Assembly (NCBI GenBank): GCA_037501455.1
Contig: CM074864.1
Span: 26,406,001 to 26,470,000 of the forward strand
Length of the DNA: 64,000 nt
Origin: Lantana camara
Taxonomy: Eukaryota > Streptophyta > Magnoliopsida > Lamiales > Verbenaceae
Direction: 5' to 3'
Program-made: the position numbers and the translations under genes
Notes under the pieces: model-generated
Databases searched by the model: none
What the model was told of the DNA's origin: nothing
Seen by the model: the letters and a program-made list of their open reading frames with translations, nothing else
Part shown: positions 1 to 11,337 of the stretch, piece by piece
Layout of the letters: each line of letters opens with the position of its first letter
Numbering within the stretch: the first letter of the stretch is position 1

Positions 1-2
1 AA

Positions 3-3000
3 TTATTGGCTAGGTGCCCCCAGCATGGACATACAGAACAAGCCGTAATCCAGTATTTTTATGAAGGACTAATTCCTATGGAAAGAAGGATGATGGACGC
101 GGCGAGTGGGGGAGCAATTGTCAATAAAACACCTAATGAGGCTAGACAATTAATTTCAACTATGGCTGCTAATTCTCAGCAGTTTGGGGATCATCAACAC
201 GCTACGAGAAAAGTAAATGAGGTAAATTCTGCTCTAATTGAAAGTCAATTAAATAAATTAACAACTTTGGTGCAGAATTTGGCTGTGGCAAACTCGACAC
301 CATCCTTGGTTTGTGGAATATGTACCAGTCCAGATCATCATACCGATTTATGTCCAACGCTCCAAGCTGATGGAACTGAAAATGTAAGTGCAATGGCGGG
401 AGGTTTTCAACAAAGGAAGTATGATCCATATTCGAATACATACAATCCAGGCTGGAAGGATCATCCTAATTTCAGTTATGCACAAAAACCTCAGTTGTTT
501 CAAGGACAACAAAATTTCCAGTCAAGACCACCCGTGCAGAGACCGCCTCAAAGCTTCCAGCAACATCAGAATTTCCAGCCACAACAATCAAGCTTTCAAC
601 AACCTTCAAGCTCTAATTCAGGTACGTCTTTAGAGGATATGTTCAAAGCTTTTATGACTAACAATCAACAATTTCAGCAGGAAACAAGGGCAAATATGCA
701 GCAGTTCCAGTCCACTGTTCAAAATTTGGAAAACCAATTGGGACAGCTAGCAACTTCAGTCAGTAAGCTGGAAAACAAAGGAAAATTGCCATCTCAAACG
801 ATTGATCCAAGGCAAAATGCCAGTGCTGTCACTTTGAGGAGTGGAAAGGAGCTCGAATTGCCTACAAGGAAGCAAAAAGCAGGGCAAGGTAATGTAGGAA
901 CAGAGCAAAACAGAGTAAGTATTGATATTGACACAGATTCAGTAGGAAAAGGTGTAAGCCATGATCATGACGTGGAAACAGAACAAGAAGCAGAACCTAC
1001 TGCATTGCCTGAACCTATGGTGATACCACCACCATTTCCTCAAAGGTTGACATCAACGAAGAAGGCCAAGGAAGAGAAAGAAATTTTAGACACATTCAGG
1101 AAGGTTGAATTAAACATTCCCCTTCTTGATGCCATAAAACAAATACCAAGGTATGCTAAATTTCTTAAAGACCTTTGTACCAATAAAAAGAAACTGTTAG
1201 GAAATGAGAAAATTAGCATGGGTGAAAACGTATCAGCTGTACTTCAAAGGAAACTCCCACCTAAATGTAAGGACCAAGGTATGTTTGCTATTCCATGTAA
1301 AATAGGGAACTTAGGCATAAATCATGCTATGTGTGATCTTGGTGCATCAATAAACGTTATGCCTTTGTCAGTCTATTCTTCCTTAAATTTAGGTCCTTTA
1401 AAAAGAACTGGAGTTATCATACAATTAGCTGATAGATCAATAGTACATCCTGAAGGTGTGCTGGAGGATGTACTTGTGCAGATTAATAATTTAATATTTC
1501 CTGCAGATTTCTTTGTGGTGAACATGGAAGACGACAAGATATCTAAATCTTCAGATTTGCTGCTTGGGAGACCATTTTTGAGCACTGCAAGAGCAAAGAT
1601 TGATGTCCATAGTGGAACGTTAACTCTGGAGTTTGATGGAGACTTGATCAAATTCAATGTTTATGAAGCTATGAAATTTCCATCCGAAAATATTTCAAAT
1701 GTCTCTTCTATAGACATCATTGATAACTGCGTACAAGCTACTGCAAAGCTAGATTTCTATGATGAACTTTATTTGGCTTTGGAAGATAGTATTTATATTG
1801 ATCAATTAAAAGAATTAGAGGCTAAATATGAAGTAAAAGAAGATATTAATGAGGTTGTTTATGCACTGGAATCTCTGGAATCTGTTAAATCAAATGTCAC
1901 TTGGAATAAGATGAGTGACCCTTATACTAAAACCCCTCCTTCTGTTGTGCAGGCTCCAACACTAGACCTCAAACCTTTGCCATCGCATCTGAAGTATGCA
2001 TATTTAGGTAATGGTGAAACCTTACCTGTGATCATCTCTAACAAGTTATCTGAACTGGAAGAGAACAAACTGGTAAAAGTTTTGAGAGAATTTAAGGCTG
2101 CTTTGGGATGGACAATCGCAGATATAAAAGGTTTGAGCCCATCAACGTGTATGCATAAGATAATTCTAGAAGAGGATCGCAAACCGGTCAGACAAGCCCA
2201 AAGAAGATTGAACCCCCTAATGATGGAAGTAGTGAAGAAGGAAATCTTGAAACTCTTAGATGCTGGTGTAATCTACCCTATTTCTGATAGTAAGTGGGTA
2301 AGTCCAGTGCAGGTAGTTCCTAAAAAGACAGGTATAACAGTAATTGAAAAGGCAGTAGGTGAGTTGGTCCCAACTAGGGTGCAAAATGGTTGGCGTGTAT
2401 GTATGGATTATAGAAAATTAAATTCAGCCACCAAAAAGGATCATTTTCCCTTGCCATTTATTGATCAAATGCTGGAAAGACTCGCAGGAAAAACGCACTA
2501 CTGCTGTCTCGACGGATACTCAGGATTTTATCAAATTCCCGTGGCATCAGAAGATCAAGAAAAGACCACATTCACATGTCCTTTTGGGACGTTTGCATTT
2601 AGACGTATGCCTTTTGGACTGTGTAATGCACCAGCCACTTTTCAAAGGTGTATGGTAAGTATCTTTTCCGAATATGTTGAGGACATAATCGAGGTTTTTA
2701 TGGATGATTTCACTGTCTATGGTAATTCTTTTGATGAATGCTTGCATAATATGACAAGAATCCTAGAAAAGTGTTTAGAAAAGAACCTTGTTTTAAATTA
2801 TGAAAAATGCCATTTTATGGTTGATCAAGGTTTAATTTTAGGCCACATAGTGTCAATTAGAGGCATTGAAGTTGACAAATCAAAAATAGATGTCATTGAG
2901 TCCCTCTCTTACCCCTCAACTGTGAGGGAGGTTCGTTCTTTTCTTGGACATGCAGGCTTTTACAGAAGATTTATCAAAGATTTTTCGAAGATAACTCAAC

Positions 3001-4889
3001 CCTTGTGTAAATTGCTGCAAAAGGGAGTAGAGTTTCAATTTGACAAAGTCTGTAAGGAGGCATTTGATCTGTTAAAGAGGAAATTGACATCAGCACCCAT
3101 AATTCAAGCACCTAACTGGAATCATCCTTTTGAACTAATGTGTGATGCCAGCGACTATGCACTAGGAGCTGTCTTGGGGCAAAGGATAGATAAAGCACCA
3201 TATGTGATTTATTATGCATCAAGAATGTTGGATGCAGCTCAAATTAATTATACCACGACTGAAAAAGAACTTTTAGCCATTGTGTTTGCTTTAGATAAAT
3301 TTCGTGCATATCTTCTAGGTACTAAAGTGATTATTTATTCTGATCACACAGCTTTGAAGTACCTGCTAAAGAAAAAAGAAGCAAAACCAAGACTAATACG
3401 CTGGATCCTGCTGATGCAAGAGTTTGATGTCGAAATCAGAGACAAAAGAGGGACAGAGAATTTTGTAGCTGATCACCTAAGTAGGCTTTTGGTAAGTAAA
3501 AGCTCACCACCCATTAAAGAAGAATTTCCAGATGAGCAGTTGTTTCTAGTTACTGAAGGTAAGACAAGATCATCCCTAACACCTAACCCATGGTATGCAG
3601 ACATAGTGAATTATCTAGCATCTAACGTTTTTCCAGAAAAATTATCCAAAACAGAGAAGGATAAAATCAAAAGTGATGCTAAATACTATGTATGGGATGA
3701 ACCTTATTTATGGAAATATTGTGCGGATCAAGTAATTAGAAGATGTGTAAACAATGAAGAAATCAATTCAGTCTTACAATTCTGTCATTCGTATGCCTGT
3801 GGAGGCCACTTTGGGCCAAAAAGAACTGCAAGAAAAGTATTGGAATGTGGTCTTTATTGGCCAACACTGTTTCGTGATACTTTTATATTTTGTAAAGCAT
3901 GTGAAAACTGCCAAAGAACAGGAAACTTGAGCTCGAGAAATCAAATGCTAATGTCCCCTATTTTGATTTGTGAAATATTTGATGTATGGGGCATAGATTT
4001 TATGGGGCCATTTCCTAATTCTTTTGGCAATTTTTACATTCTACTTGCAGTAGATTATGTTTCTAAATGGATTGAAGCCAAAGCAACACGTACTGATGAT
4101 GCTAAAACTGTTGTAGGTTTTATAAAGTCAAATATTCTCCACAGATTTGGGACTCCAAGAGCTATTATCAGTGATAGAGGAACCCACTTCTGCAATAAAG
4201 TTGTAACAGCTCTGTTGAAGAAATACAATGTTACACATCGAACGTCAACAGCATATTACCCACAAACTAGTGGACAAGCTGAAGTTTCGAACCGCGAAGT
4301 AAAGAGCATTTTGGAAAAAACCGTAAGTCCTAATAGGAAGGATTGGAGTTTAAGACTTGAGGATGCACTATGGGCTTACAGAACAGCCTATAAAACACCC
4401 ATTGGTATGTCCCCATACAGGTTAGTGTTTGGAAAAGCTTGTCATTTACCTGTAGAATTAGAACATAAAGCTTTGTGGGCAATAAAACAATGCAACATGA
4501 AGATGGATAATGCTGGAATTCATAGGAAGTTGCAGTTGCAGGAATTAGAGGAATTAAGGAATGAAGCATATGAAAGTGCTAGATTGTACAAAGAAAAAAC
4601 TAAACATTTTCATGATAAAATGATTTCCAGAAAAACTTTTCAAATTGGACAAAAAGTGCTATTGTTTCACTCTAGGTTGAAACTTTTTCCTGGAAAATTA
4701 AGATCAAGATGGATAGGACCTTTTGTTGTTACTAATGTTTTTCCCCATGGTGCAGTAGCAATTAAGAGTGTAGAAACAGGAAAAGCATTCAAGGTCAATG
4801 GGCATCGTTTGAAACCATTTTATGAAGGATTCAAAGATCATACCGTGGAGGAAGTCCATTTGGACAACTCCATTCCTTTCTCTTCATGA
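3..4889 (+). CDS. Athila gag-pol polyprotein (5' partial), open to its TGA stop
   Basis: Polyprotein for particle formation, processing, reverse transcription and integration of the element. The frame is open at the window edge, so the true start is upstream. Counting from the TTG at position 6: end of the gag domain at 1-100, a CCHC zinc knuckle (C103, C106, H111, C116), a Gln-rich linker near 150-260, a protease with DLGASIN near 444 and LLGRPF near 518, RT with the FMDDF active site near 898, RNase H from about 1041 ([11 protein letters not shown]), and integrase with an HHCC finger near 1260-1305 and a D,D,E core (near 1329, 1389, 1424). No stop or frameshift interrupts more than 1600 codons, unusually good preservation for an old-looking locus. 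Family assignment is firm; present activity is unknown because the gag start and 5' LTR are not visible. Confidence 0.95.
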   Translation, partial: LLARCPQHGHTEQAVIQYFYEGLIPMERRMMDAASGGAIVNKTPNEARQLISTMAANSQQFGDHQHATRKVNEVNSALIESQLNKLTTLVQNLAVANSTPSLVCGICTSPDHHTDLCPTLQADGTENVSAMAGGFQQRKYDPYSNTYNPGWKDHPNFSYAQKPQLFQGQQNFQSRPPVQRPPQSFQQHQNFQPQQSSFQQPSSSNSGTSLEDMFKAFMTNNQQFQQETRANMQQFQSTVQNLENQLGQLATSVSKLENKGKLPSQTIDPRQNASAVTLRSGKELELPTRKQKAGQGNVGTEQNRVSIDIDTDSVGKGVSHDHDVETEQEAEPTALPEPMVIPPPFPQRLTSTKKAKEEKEILDTFRKVELNIPLLDAIKQIPRYAKFLKDLCTNKKKLLGNEKISMGENVSAVLQRKLPPKCKDQGMFAIPCKIGNLGINHAMCDLGASINVMPLSVYSSLNLGPLKRTGVIIQLADRSIVHPEGVLEDVLVQINNLIFPADFFVVNMEDDKISKSSDLLLGRPFLSTARAKIDVHSGTLTLEFDGDLIKFNVYEAMKFPSENISNVSSIDIIDNCVQATAKLDFYDELYLALEDSIYIDQLKELEAKYEVKEDINEVVYALESLESVKSNVTWNKMSDPYTKTPPSVVQAPTLDLKPLPSHLKYAYLGNGETLPVIISNKLSELEENKLVKVLREFKAALGWTIADIKGLSPSTCMHKIILEEDRKPVRQAQRRLNPLMMEVVKKEILKLLDAGVIYPISDSKWVSPVQVVPKKTGITVIEKAVGELVPTRVQNGWRVCMDYRKLNSATKKDHFPLPFIDQMLERLAGKTHYCCLDGYSGFYQIPVASEDQEKTTFTCPFGTFAFRRMPFGLCNAPATFQRCMVSIFSEYVEDIIEVFMDDFTVYGNSFDECLHNMTRILEKCLEKNLVLNYEKCHFMVDQGLILGHIVSIRGIEVDKSKIDVIESLSYPSTVREVRSFLGHAGFYRRFIKDFSKITQPLCKLLQKGVEFQFDKVCKEAFDLLKRKLTSAPIIQAPNWNHPFELMCDASDYALGAVLGQRIDKAPYVIYYASRMLDAAQINYTTTEKELLAIVFALDKFRAYLLGTKVIIYSDHTALKYLLKKKEAKPRLIRWILLMQEFDVEIRDKRGTENFVADHLSRLLVSKSSPPIKEEFPDEQLFLVTEGKTRSSLTPNPWYADIVNYLASNVFPEKLSKTEKDKIKSDAKYYVWDEPYLWKYCADQVIRRCVNNEEINSVLQFCHSYACGGHFGPKRTARKVLECGLYWPTLFRDTFIFCKACENCQRTGNLSSRNQMLMSPILICEIFDVWGIDFMGPFPNSFGNFYILLAVDYVSKWIEAKATRTDDAKTVVGFIKSNILHRFGTPRAIISDRGTHFCNKVVTALLKKYNVTHRTSTAYYPQTSGQAEVSNREVKSILEKTVSPNRKDWSLRLEDALWAYRTAYKTPIGMSPYRLVFGKACHLPVELEHKALWAIKQCNMKMDNAGIHRKLQLQELEELRNEAYESARLYKEKTKHFHDKMISRKTFQIGQKVLLFHSRLKLFPGKLRSRWIGPFVVTNVFPHGAVAIKSVETGKAFKVNGHRLKPFYEGFKDHTVEEVHLDNSIPFSS

Positions 4890-5349
4890 AGACAGGATGG
4901 TTGTCTGGCCTAGGACATTAAATAGGGGCGCTTGATGGGAGGCAACCCATTAACTTTTGGTTAATTTATTTCGATATTCCAGTTCTTAACTGTGATTTTT
5001 GTTAAGGAACCATTTATCCGCTCATTTCCGGTAGTAGCAGATAAGCACAAGTCAGGCAAGTAAGTCTTTAGTAATGCTCATCCCTTAAGCTCATCCCATA
5101 AGCCTTTCCCCACACTTGACGAAATAGAACAGATTTAAAATAAGAAGAAAGTGTTATACGCTTTATTCCTTAAAAGTCCTGTTAATTAGAAAAACGATTT
5201 TTGAAAATGGAATGCACTTTTAAGGAAACGTTTCACCTTCAACCCCTCAGAAATTTCAAACCGAAAACCTCTCTCTTTTCTTTCTGCCGAGAAAACCCAA
5301 CCGTCTCACCACCTTCAACTGGCGACTCTGCTGCAATCCTCGCCGAAAC
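4890..5349 (+). other. Athila spacer between pol and env-like ORF
   Basis: No ORF. Contains GCGCTTGATGGGAGGCAACC (4928-4947), a type of motif I recognise as commonly present just after pol in Athila relatives. The rest is AT-rich leader, probably for a spliced or subgenomic message of the downstream ORF, though no splice signal can be proved here. Confidence 0.6.
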
Positions 5350-7123
5350 ATGAAGACCAGATCTGAAAAAACCAGCCCTCCACTTAAACCTTACAAAAGA
5401 AGAGTCACGCAGAAGAGGCGGGTTCTAAAAACTGACCCTAAACCAGTAGAATCCGTGCATGCAGAGGGGGTGGCGCCATCAAGAAATACACCCTCACCAC
5501 CCTCTGAAATTACGCCGGAAACCTCGATTCCTCCAGAAGAAACAATTCCTCCAGAAGAAACAAACCCTAACCCTCCCCCTCCTACTGATACAAATCCTAC
5601 AATCCCTGAACCCCCTGTAATTGTGGTGGAAGACCGCCGGCAAACTACAGACCCAACTTTGGGTTCAATATTGAAACAAGTCAGGGAATCCTACGAACCC
5701 AAGAAAAGGAAATTCCAACTGAGAGACGAAAAAGATGAAGGAGAGCCATCTGATCCCCAAGAATTCGAAAAATCACAACAAAAATCGAAGGAGGAAAAGG
5801 CAAAAAGGAAACCTAAGAAGAAGAAGAAAACTGAGAAGAAAAAGAAGCCCTCCCCGACTAACTCTGAAGAAGAAAGGACAGCCGACACCCTCAAACAAAT
5901 GGATGAACCAGTCGAAGAGGAGGCCATTGAAGAAACTGAAGAGGGACTCCAAATTTCAGATGCTCATGCAGAGACAGAGCAAGCTCCAGAAGAAAGAATG
6001 CAGGAAGAAGATGTAACAGAAAAGGAAAAGTCAGTTGAGGAAGAGCAAATGGAAGTGCCATTCCAGCCTACACCGAAGACACATCTCCCCAAGAAGCAGA
6101 AAAGAAGCAGACTGCCAAAATCAAGGACCCCTGCTCCTTCAAGGTTTCAAAATCTTGGAGGACGCCTCAAATTCACTGCCAAAACAGAAAAAACAAGGTA
6201 CAATCAAGTTAAAGAACTCTCAATTGCTATTGCTAAGAAAATTGATGTGCCTACACTTGAGAAGTTTGAATTGATTGAACCTGTCTATGCCTTGCTTAAT
6301 AACATAGGATGGAAAGAGTTTATGGAAATAAACACAGATATCTATTATGAACTCACAATGGAATTTTACTCAACTTTTAAATTCCTGAAAAAGCAAGCCT
6401 GTAATTGGGACGAAGATGGTGTTATCACATTTAGACTGCTAGGCAAAAGAATCAGTTATTCAATTAACCAGCTTTGTGAAGTTTTACAATTTGATTACTT
6501 TCCAGTTGAGGGGGAAACTGATATAACGTGCTTAGGAGATTTTCCCCAAGAATTTGATCCCGATGAAGCCTTTAAGCAGTTAAATCCGGAACCACTCTTA
6601 TTATACTTGCCATCTGCATCATCAAACTTATTATACTTGCCATCGGTTAGGTTTTTGGGCTGCTGTACACATAAATGACTGCATCAAATGGAAAAGGCCA
6701 CTTAAACTAGGACATCTGATTACTCACATTGCTATCCATGAAGAACTTCTCGACTTGAATGATAATGACCTCACTTTACATTCTGAAGTTTCTCCATTAG
6801 ATGAATATGTACTGCTTAACATGAGAATACTCCAAAGAAAGGATGGAGTATTGTGTTTCCCTGGTGCAGGTACAGTTCCTGTTGCAAAAAGCAAAGGTAA
6901 AGAAGCCCAATCTGAGGCCACCACTAGCACCTCTGACTCTGCACAGTTGGACAGGATCGAGACTCTCCTCACAACAATCCTGACCAAAATGGAAAAATAT
7001 GAAAAGGCAGTGGAAAAACTTCCAGCAATGGAGAATTCAATGGACATTATGGCAACCCACATAGCAGGAGTAGAAACTGACATTGAGGCCATCAAAAAGG
7101 GCCTCAACATTGGCACCCACTAA
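5350..7123 (+). pseudogene. Athila env-like (third) ORF, broken by one frameshift
   Basis: The first frame runs 5350-6678 (442 codons) and the same product continues in the next frame to the TAA ending at 7123. The N-terminal 270 residues are low complexity: Pro-rich, then Lys/Glu-rich with a KKKKK-type basic run. Residues about 280-410 form the only globular-looking block, resembling the conserved domain of Athila extra-ORF proteins. The C-terminal part (about 6945-7120) has heptad-like Leu/Ile spacing and could be a coiled coil. No signal peptide or clear membrane segment is visible, so the name env-like rests on position only. The frameshift lies in the five-T run 6652-6656. A 30-bp in-frame duplication (CTTATTATACTTGCCATC at 6597 and 6627) sits just before it. 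Confidence 0.75.
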
Positions 7124-8267
7124 TTTACATTCAGGGAAGTCCTCCTGTTTCAATTCTGTTTATCAACATTGAGGACAATGTGAAATAAGTATGGGGGGTG
7201 GGGAATAGATGGTTGAAACAATTTTTTTTTTTCTTTTTTTTTTTACATGACTACTTTTGATAAGTCTGCTACTTTTGATGACTACTTTTGATCTGTTGCC
7301 TTAATTATTTTTGAGGTTTATAGCCTGTTTTTGAATGGTTCCTTTAAGATTTTTGACTGAATTTTGTGGCTACTGGATAGCTTGTGCTTCTGCTGTAACC
7401 TGATAACCTGACCATGTGCAACATGTTTTGATTTGAGAGCTTTTGAACATGAAAAATAGGTTGAAATAGCATGAATTTCCATGTCTGATTCTTGGAGTTG
7501 ATCAAATTTATAAGTTCTTTGGCTCTGATAGAGAATGTTTTTGAATTTGGATTAATGGATGAAAACTAAAAAAAATTGCATGCTTAAATTGGACCTTCAT
7601 GTGTGAAAAAGAGTGTAATTTTTGGACTGTCTAAAGAATGTTATTGATGCTGAATGCTAATGCTAATGTCAATTGAGGGATTATGTTATGAATAAGGCTG
7701 TAATGCCATTAGTTTCTGAATAAGGCTTTTTAAGCCATTGCTCTCTGAATAAGGCTGTCACAGCCATTTGCTTGATGCAATCCGCTCGTTTCACTCCGCT
7801 GGTTACCTAATGGCTAAATACAAATCATAAATTGAAAAATGGGTGACCATGAGTGATGCACTAAGTGCAGTCTAGGGATAGTCATATATTACCAAAGCGG
7901 TATTATGACACCCGAAATAGACAACGTTTTGAATTTTGGTATAAGTGTTATGCTGGTACCCTCACTTTTTCTTTTGTTTTGTTGGAATTTAGACAGTCCA
8001 GAATGAGCACCCTTTGATCATATGTCGTAATTGCTACATGGTAAATGTGCATGATTAAATAAATTCTGAATTCCTTAACATTCTCTAGCAAGTTAAACAC
8101 TTAAGATTTGCTCTTTTCCATTTTGAAAGGCTGTGGAGACTTGTTATGATGTTTATTTTAGTGTTCACATTTTCTCATTGATAAACTGTGGGGCTGATGT
8201 GGTTTGGTGGGGATCATCTTGCAGTTGTTTAGGAATAGAAGTTGTTGCTTAGGGACAAGCAAAAGTC
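7124..8267 (+). other. Athila 3' untranslated region
   Basis: About 1.1 kb without a convincing ORF. Begins with an ATTGAGGACAATG-type motif followed by a first purine tract (GTATGGGGGGTGGGGAAT, 7189-7206), then a long T run (7221-7242). Mid-part holds three small hairpin repeats (listed separately). Ends at the true PPT next to the LTR. Confidence 0.6.
7690..7775 (+). repeat. Three tandem 28-29-bp hairpin units in Athila 3' UTR
   Basis: Units start at 7690, 7718 and 7747, each beginning GAATAAGGCT. Each holds a short inverted repeat of the form GGCT...AGCC or GGC...GCC with different inner bases (GTAAT, TTTTTA, GTCACA), so pairing is kept while the sequence changes. Confidence 0.6.
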
Positions 8268-8283
8268 CAAGTATGGGGGGATT
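8268..8283 (+). promoter_or_regulatory. Athila polypurine tract (plus-strand primer)
   Basis: The tract reads CCAAGTATGGGGGGATT and lies directly before the TGATAG start of the LTR. PPTs resist RNase H and prime plus-strand DNA synthesis. Confidence 0.8.
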
Positions 8284-9742
8284 TGATAGTATGCGTAAAA
8301 TACATGAAAATCTCTTTTATTTCCCCCTGAATTAGAATTAGATTTCTACTTAATTTGCTTTTATTTCGCTTTTGCAGCAACATATTGATAAATGAGGGAT
8401 TTGGCAGAATCATGAAGAAAAAGGTGCTAAGTATTGAAAATGCCTGAGCCATGACCCCAATACATGATCATCCCTAAGGCCAATTCACGTAAAGCAGACC
8501 ACGGTCAACAAGTGCGGCTGAATCCTCTTGTTCGGACAGGTGGCACACATGCAACAGCTTGCTAACCTGGCCAACATGCAAGAATTGATCCTTCATTTTT
8601 GGAGTTTCAAGGATCCTAATCATGCTAATTGGGATTTGGGAAAGCTACTTTTTTCCCTTGATCTTTGTAATAGATAGGCTTAAGAAGGTATTATTTATTT
8701 TTGGAAGCAAGCTAAGAAAAAAAGAGTAACTTTTGGAGAGCAAGAAAAAACCAGAATACAGCAGTAGTAGCTAGCAGCAGGAAGCACCAAGGAGCTCTAT
8801 CCTCAAAACTGTGATCACTTTCAGTTTATAAGTTAACGTATTTAGATTCAGTTTTATTTAAGCTTTAAAGTTCAGTTTATGATACAAGTGTTTGTTGTAT
8901 GCTTTGCATCATGATCCGTGGCTGAAGATATTTGTCTTAGTTAGGTTGTAGCTTTATTCCGTGCCAATATTTATGAGGTCTAAGTGAATGAACGCGAATC
9001 TGATCTACGGTATTTATGCATGCCTTGAACGTGTTCGTATAAGTTGTTTTCGAATCATCTTTCTGATCAATTGATGCCTAGATAATAACTTGATAAGGTT
9101 ATACCAATACTTGATACGTAATAGTCTTGTAAAGGTATATAAGAACCACACACCATTGAGAGTTTGCCACCATGTTTACTCAACAATATGGTGAGGCATG
9201 TGTAATATGATTTTATAAATCCAAGCTTCTTGAGATTTTGAATCATGATTAATGTCCTTTTGGTGCTCAATGCTATCACATAGTTAAATCCTAGATACTT
9301 GTTCGCGGGACTGCTGTGTGGTAAGGATTTAGTTGATGAGCTTCTCTTGATTAAGTTAAAAATAAGAAAGGATGATATAGATGAGCTTCTTGTCTATTGT
9401 AAGTTAATCTACCATTCGATCAGATTTGATTTGTGCACCAAGGATTAAATGCAGGCATGGAATGAAGTAACGACCTAGCTGAGATATCTCTTTCATAATC
9501 AATCTTCACAACTCTTTGTACTCTTTGTTTTAGTTATTCGAAGAATCTGATTTCAAGTTGCAGAGTAGTTTGTTTTAATTACAACAACCCCCCCCCCCTT
9601 CCCGGTCTCTTTTGAATATTCTCTTGGATACATTGAATATAAATCTATCTAGTCCCTTGGGTTCGACCCTTTACTGCTATATTACAATCTTATATTTTGC
9701 ACGGTAAGTAAAGGAATTAATTGATGGATTCGGCAACCATCA
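8284..9742 (+). repeat. Athila LTR (1459 bp)
   Basis: Begins TGATAG and ends CCATCA, giving TGAT/ATCA terminal inverted bases; the PPT abuts on the left and the PBS lies five bases after it on the right. A TATATAAG-type box near 9135 is a candidate core promoter. A ten-base C run near 9588-9598 interrupts the AT-rich 3' part. No second LTR of this element lies in the window for comparison. Confidence 0.85.
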
Positions 9743-9747
9743 AATTT

Positions 9748-9765
9748 TGGCGCCGTTGCCGGGGA
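9748..9765 (+). other. Athila primer-binding site, tRNA-Asp type
   Basis: TGGCGCCGTTGCCGGGGA is complementary to the 3' end of plant tRNA-Asp, the known primer of Athila elements. A PBS belongs after a 5' LTR, yet this LTR also has a PPT and a coding region on its left. It therefore marks the start of a second Athila copy whose remainder is lost. Confidence 0.85.
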
Positions 9766-9999
9766 CTAGGCAAAATTTACGACGGAATTCCAACGGAAAA
9801 CTGACAGACTTCCGTTGGAATTTTTGGCACAATTTTTTTTTAAAATTCTGCCAACCGACAAATTTCCGACGGCTTTTCCGTTGGAAGGCAATTTTGCTTG
9901 GCCGTGGGAATTCTATTGGAATTCGTCGGTTTTCCATCGGAAATTCCAACGGAAAACCAACGGAATTTTTCGTCGATTTTCGGCTGTTTTCTTGTAGTG
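9766..9999 (-). mobile_element. CACTA (En/Spm-type) transposon end, truncated
   Basis: The right border reads CTTGTAGTG; its reverse complement CACTACAAG plus AAAACAG is the typical CACTA terminal inverted repeat. Inside are many copies of a short subterminal repeat in both orientations (TTCCGTTGGAA / TTCCAACGGAA and related forms), as expected for transposase-binding subterminal arrays. The other end and any transposase are missing; the fragment joins the Athila PBS a few bases inside the element. The right flank is gypsy-type LTR sequence also found intact near 40526. Confidence 0.8.
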
Positions 10000-10060
10000 G
10001 TTTTCTTTCTTTTAGTTAATATGGCCTACAACCCTACGTGACTTTTAAGCCCGCATGTGA

Positions 10061-10103
<43 letters not shown>

Positions 10104-11337
10104 ATAGATATGTGTTTGATATGTATTTTGTGGGAATTAGCCCGTTTGCTATGGAATCTTTTGAAAACGCTTTTATATATATATAAGCTACGTTTTCGTT
10201 TATTTGTTTTAGAAAAGGTTTGGTGTGTGTGATTTTTGAACTAGCCAGCTTTGGACTTTGAAATATAAGTCCGTAAAATTATGAAATTTCGAAAATTATG
10301 ATTTATGACTTATGAACTAGGCCCTGGAGTAGTGGTATATGATCTTGGGTCAACCATGGGGTCACCAAGCTCTCTCATCAACACGACTCCACTCATGTAG
10401 AGAGATTCACTGATCCTTGGGAGGTCGAAGGGAAGGCAATCTCTTGAGAACCGGTGGTTAACCCCATCGGGGAGCGGGTAGGATCCCCCGACTTAAACTA
10501 ATGATGAGAGAACGGGGTTGAGGAAGGCCTTCCTCATTCCCAACCGGAGAAGGAGAATTGATTTAAAACTTTATTTGTATCTTGATTTTGATTCTGTTTA
10601 TGAAACGAGTTAGGTGGGTTAGAAACTCATTCTCGCCGAGTTATTTCGATTTTGATTATTATATGGTTCGTGAAATGGGAGTGGATTTCTAATTTATAAA
10701 ATTGGTCGATTTTGGCCTCCGGCCTTAAACTTCTCCTTATATATAGTATCACGGGCTAAAATGATTTGGACTGCAAAAACCAAGCACGGTTCATGGACTA
10801 TCTAATTTCGAATATGCTATGCTCTTACTTATATATACGTGTATGTGTGTGTGTTAGCCCCCTCACCAGTCTTTAGGACAGACCACTCCTCGTTCTTTCT
10901 TTTTCCCCCTTGTCTCTTTTGGAGTTGTAGGTGTTCGTGGGAAGTTTGTGCTAGGCGGCGGTCGTTTGTCGAGTCTTGGCTTTTGTTTTTAGTCTCATGC
11001 ATCTGTTTAGTTTATTCTATTTTTGTTTTAACTTATGGAATTTATGTATCGGCGAACATGAATTTGAGAAATATGTATAAGAGGTATTTAAATTTGATCT
11101 TTGATACTTGTATTATTTTTATTTGATGAGCATTTATGTTTGATTGTTTGAATCCTGGAGCTTCCGCATGTGATATTTGTTTTGATTGCGTACTCTCATT
11201 TAGGGTCTAGACCGCCTAGCATAGGAGAGATTTTGTTTGTCTCCCGTTCGTCGTAGTTTGGTGCATGTGTGGAGTTCTCATTTCGTTACATGTGTCGGGC
11301 TATGGTGCGGGGGATGTGGTGCCCTGCGCTCCGGGGT
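10000..11337 (+). repeat. 5' LTR of plus-strand gypsy-type element, piece 1
   Basis: Positions 10000-10260 match 40526-40790 and 11225-11337 match 40791-40898, so this is the same LTR as the one ending at 40903. The 3' LTR lacks the roughly 960 bp between those blocks. Upstream LTR sequence is missing, lost at the CACTA junction. A candidate core promoter lies near 10828-10850 (TATATATACGTGTATG), followed by TTAGCCCCCTCAC. The LTR continues after the inserted solo LTR at 15152-15162. Confidence 0.8.
10063..10093. repeat. (TA)n microsatellite
   Basis: Simple TA run inside the 5' LTR. The homologous place in the 3' LTR (40572-40651) holds a longer, interrupted TA run, so the tract has changed length since insertion. 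Confidence 0.9.

Larger units (their letters stand above)
1..9765 (+). mobile_element. Athila-type Ty3/gypsy retrotransposon, 5' part outside window
   Basis: Order seen: gag (partial)-protease-RT-RNase H-integrase in one frame, a spacer, an env-like ORF, a long 3' untranslated stretch, a PPT and a 3' LTR. The pol order (RT before integrase), the extra ORF after pol and a tRNA-Asp-type PBS are hallmarks of the Athila lineage. The 5' LTR and the start of gag lie left of the window. The LTR at 8284-9742 is followed directly by a PBS, so either a second, now truncated, copy stood to the right or the LTR is shared between tandem copies. Confidence 0.93.

Noticed and set aside
5350..7123. True retroviral envelope glycoprotein
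   Set aside because: No signal peptide, cleavage site or membrane anchor is visible; position alone does not prove the function.
10000..11337. Host gene promoter or exon between the CACTA end and the solo LTR
   Set aside because: Matches to 40526-40898 and the TG...CA ends show it to be LTR sequence.
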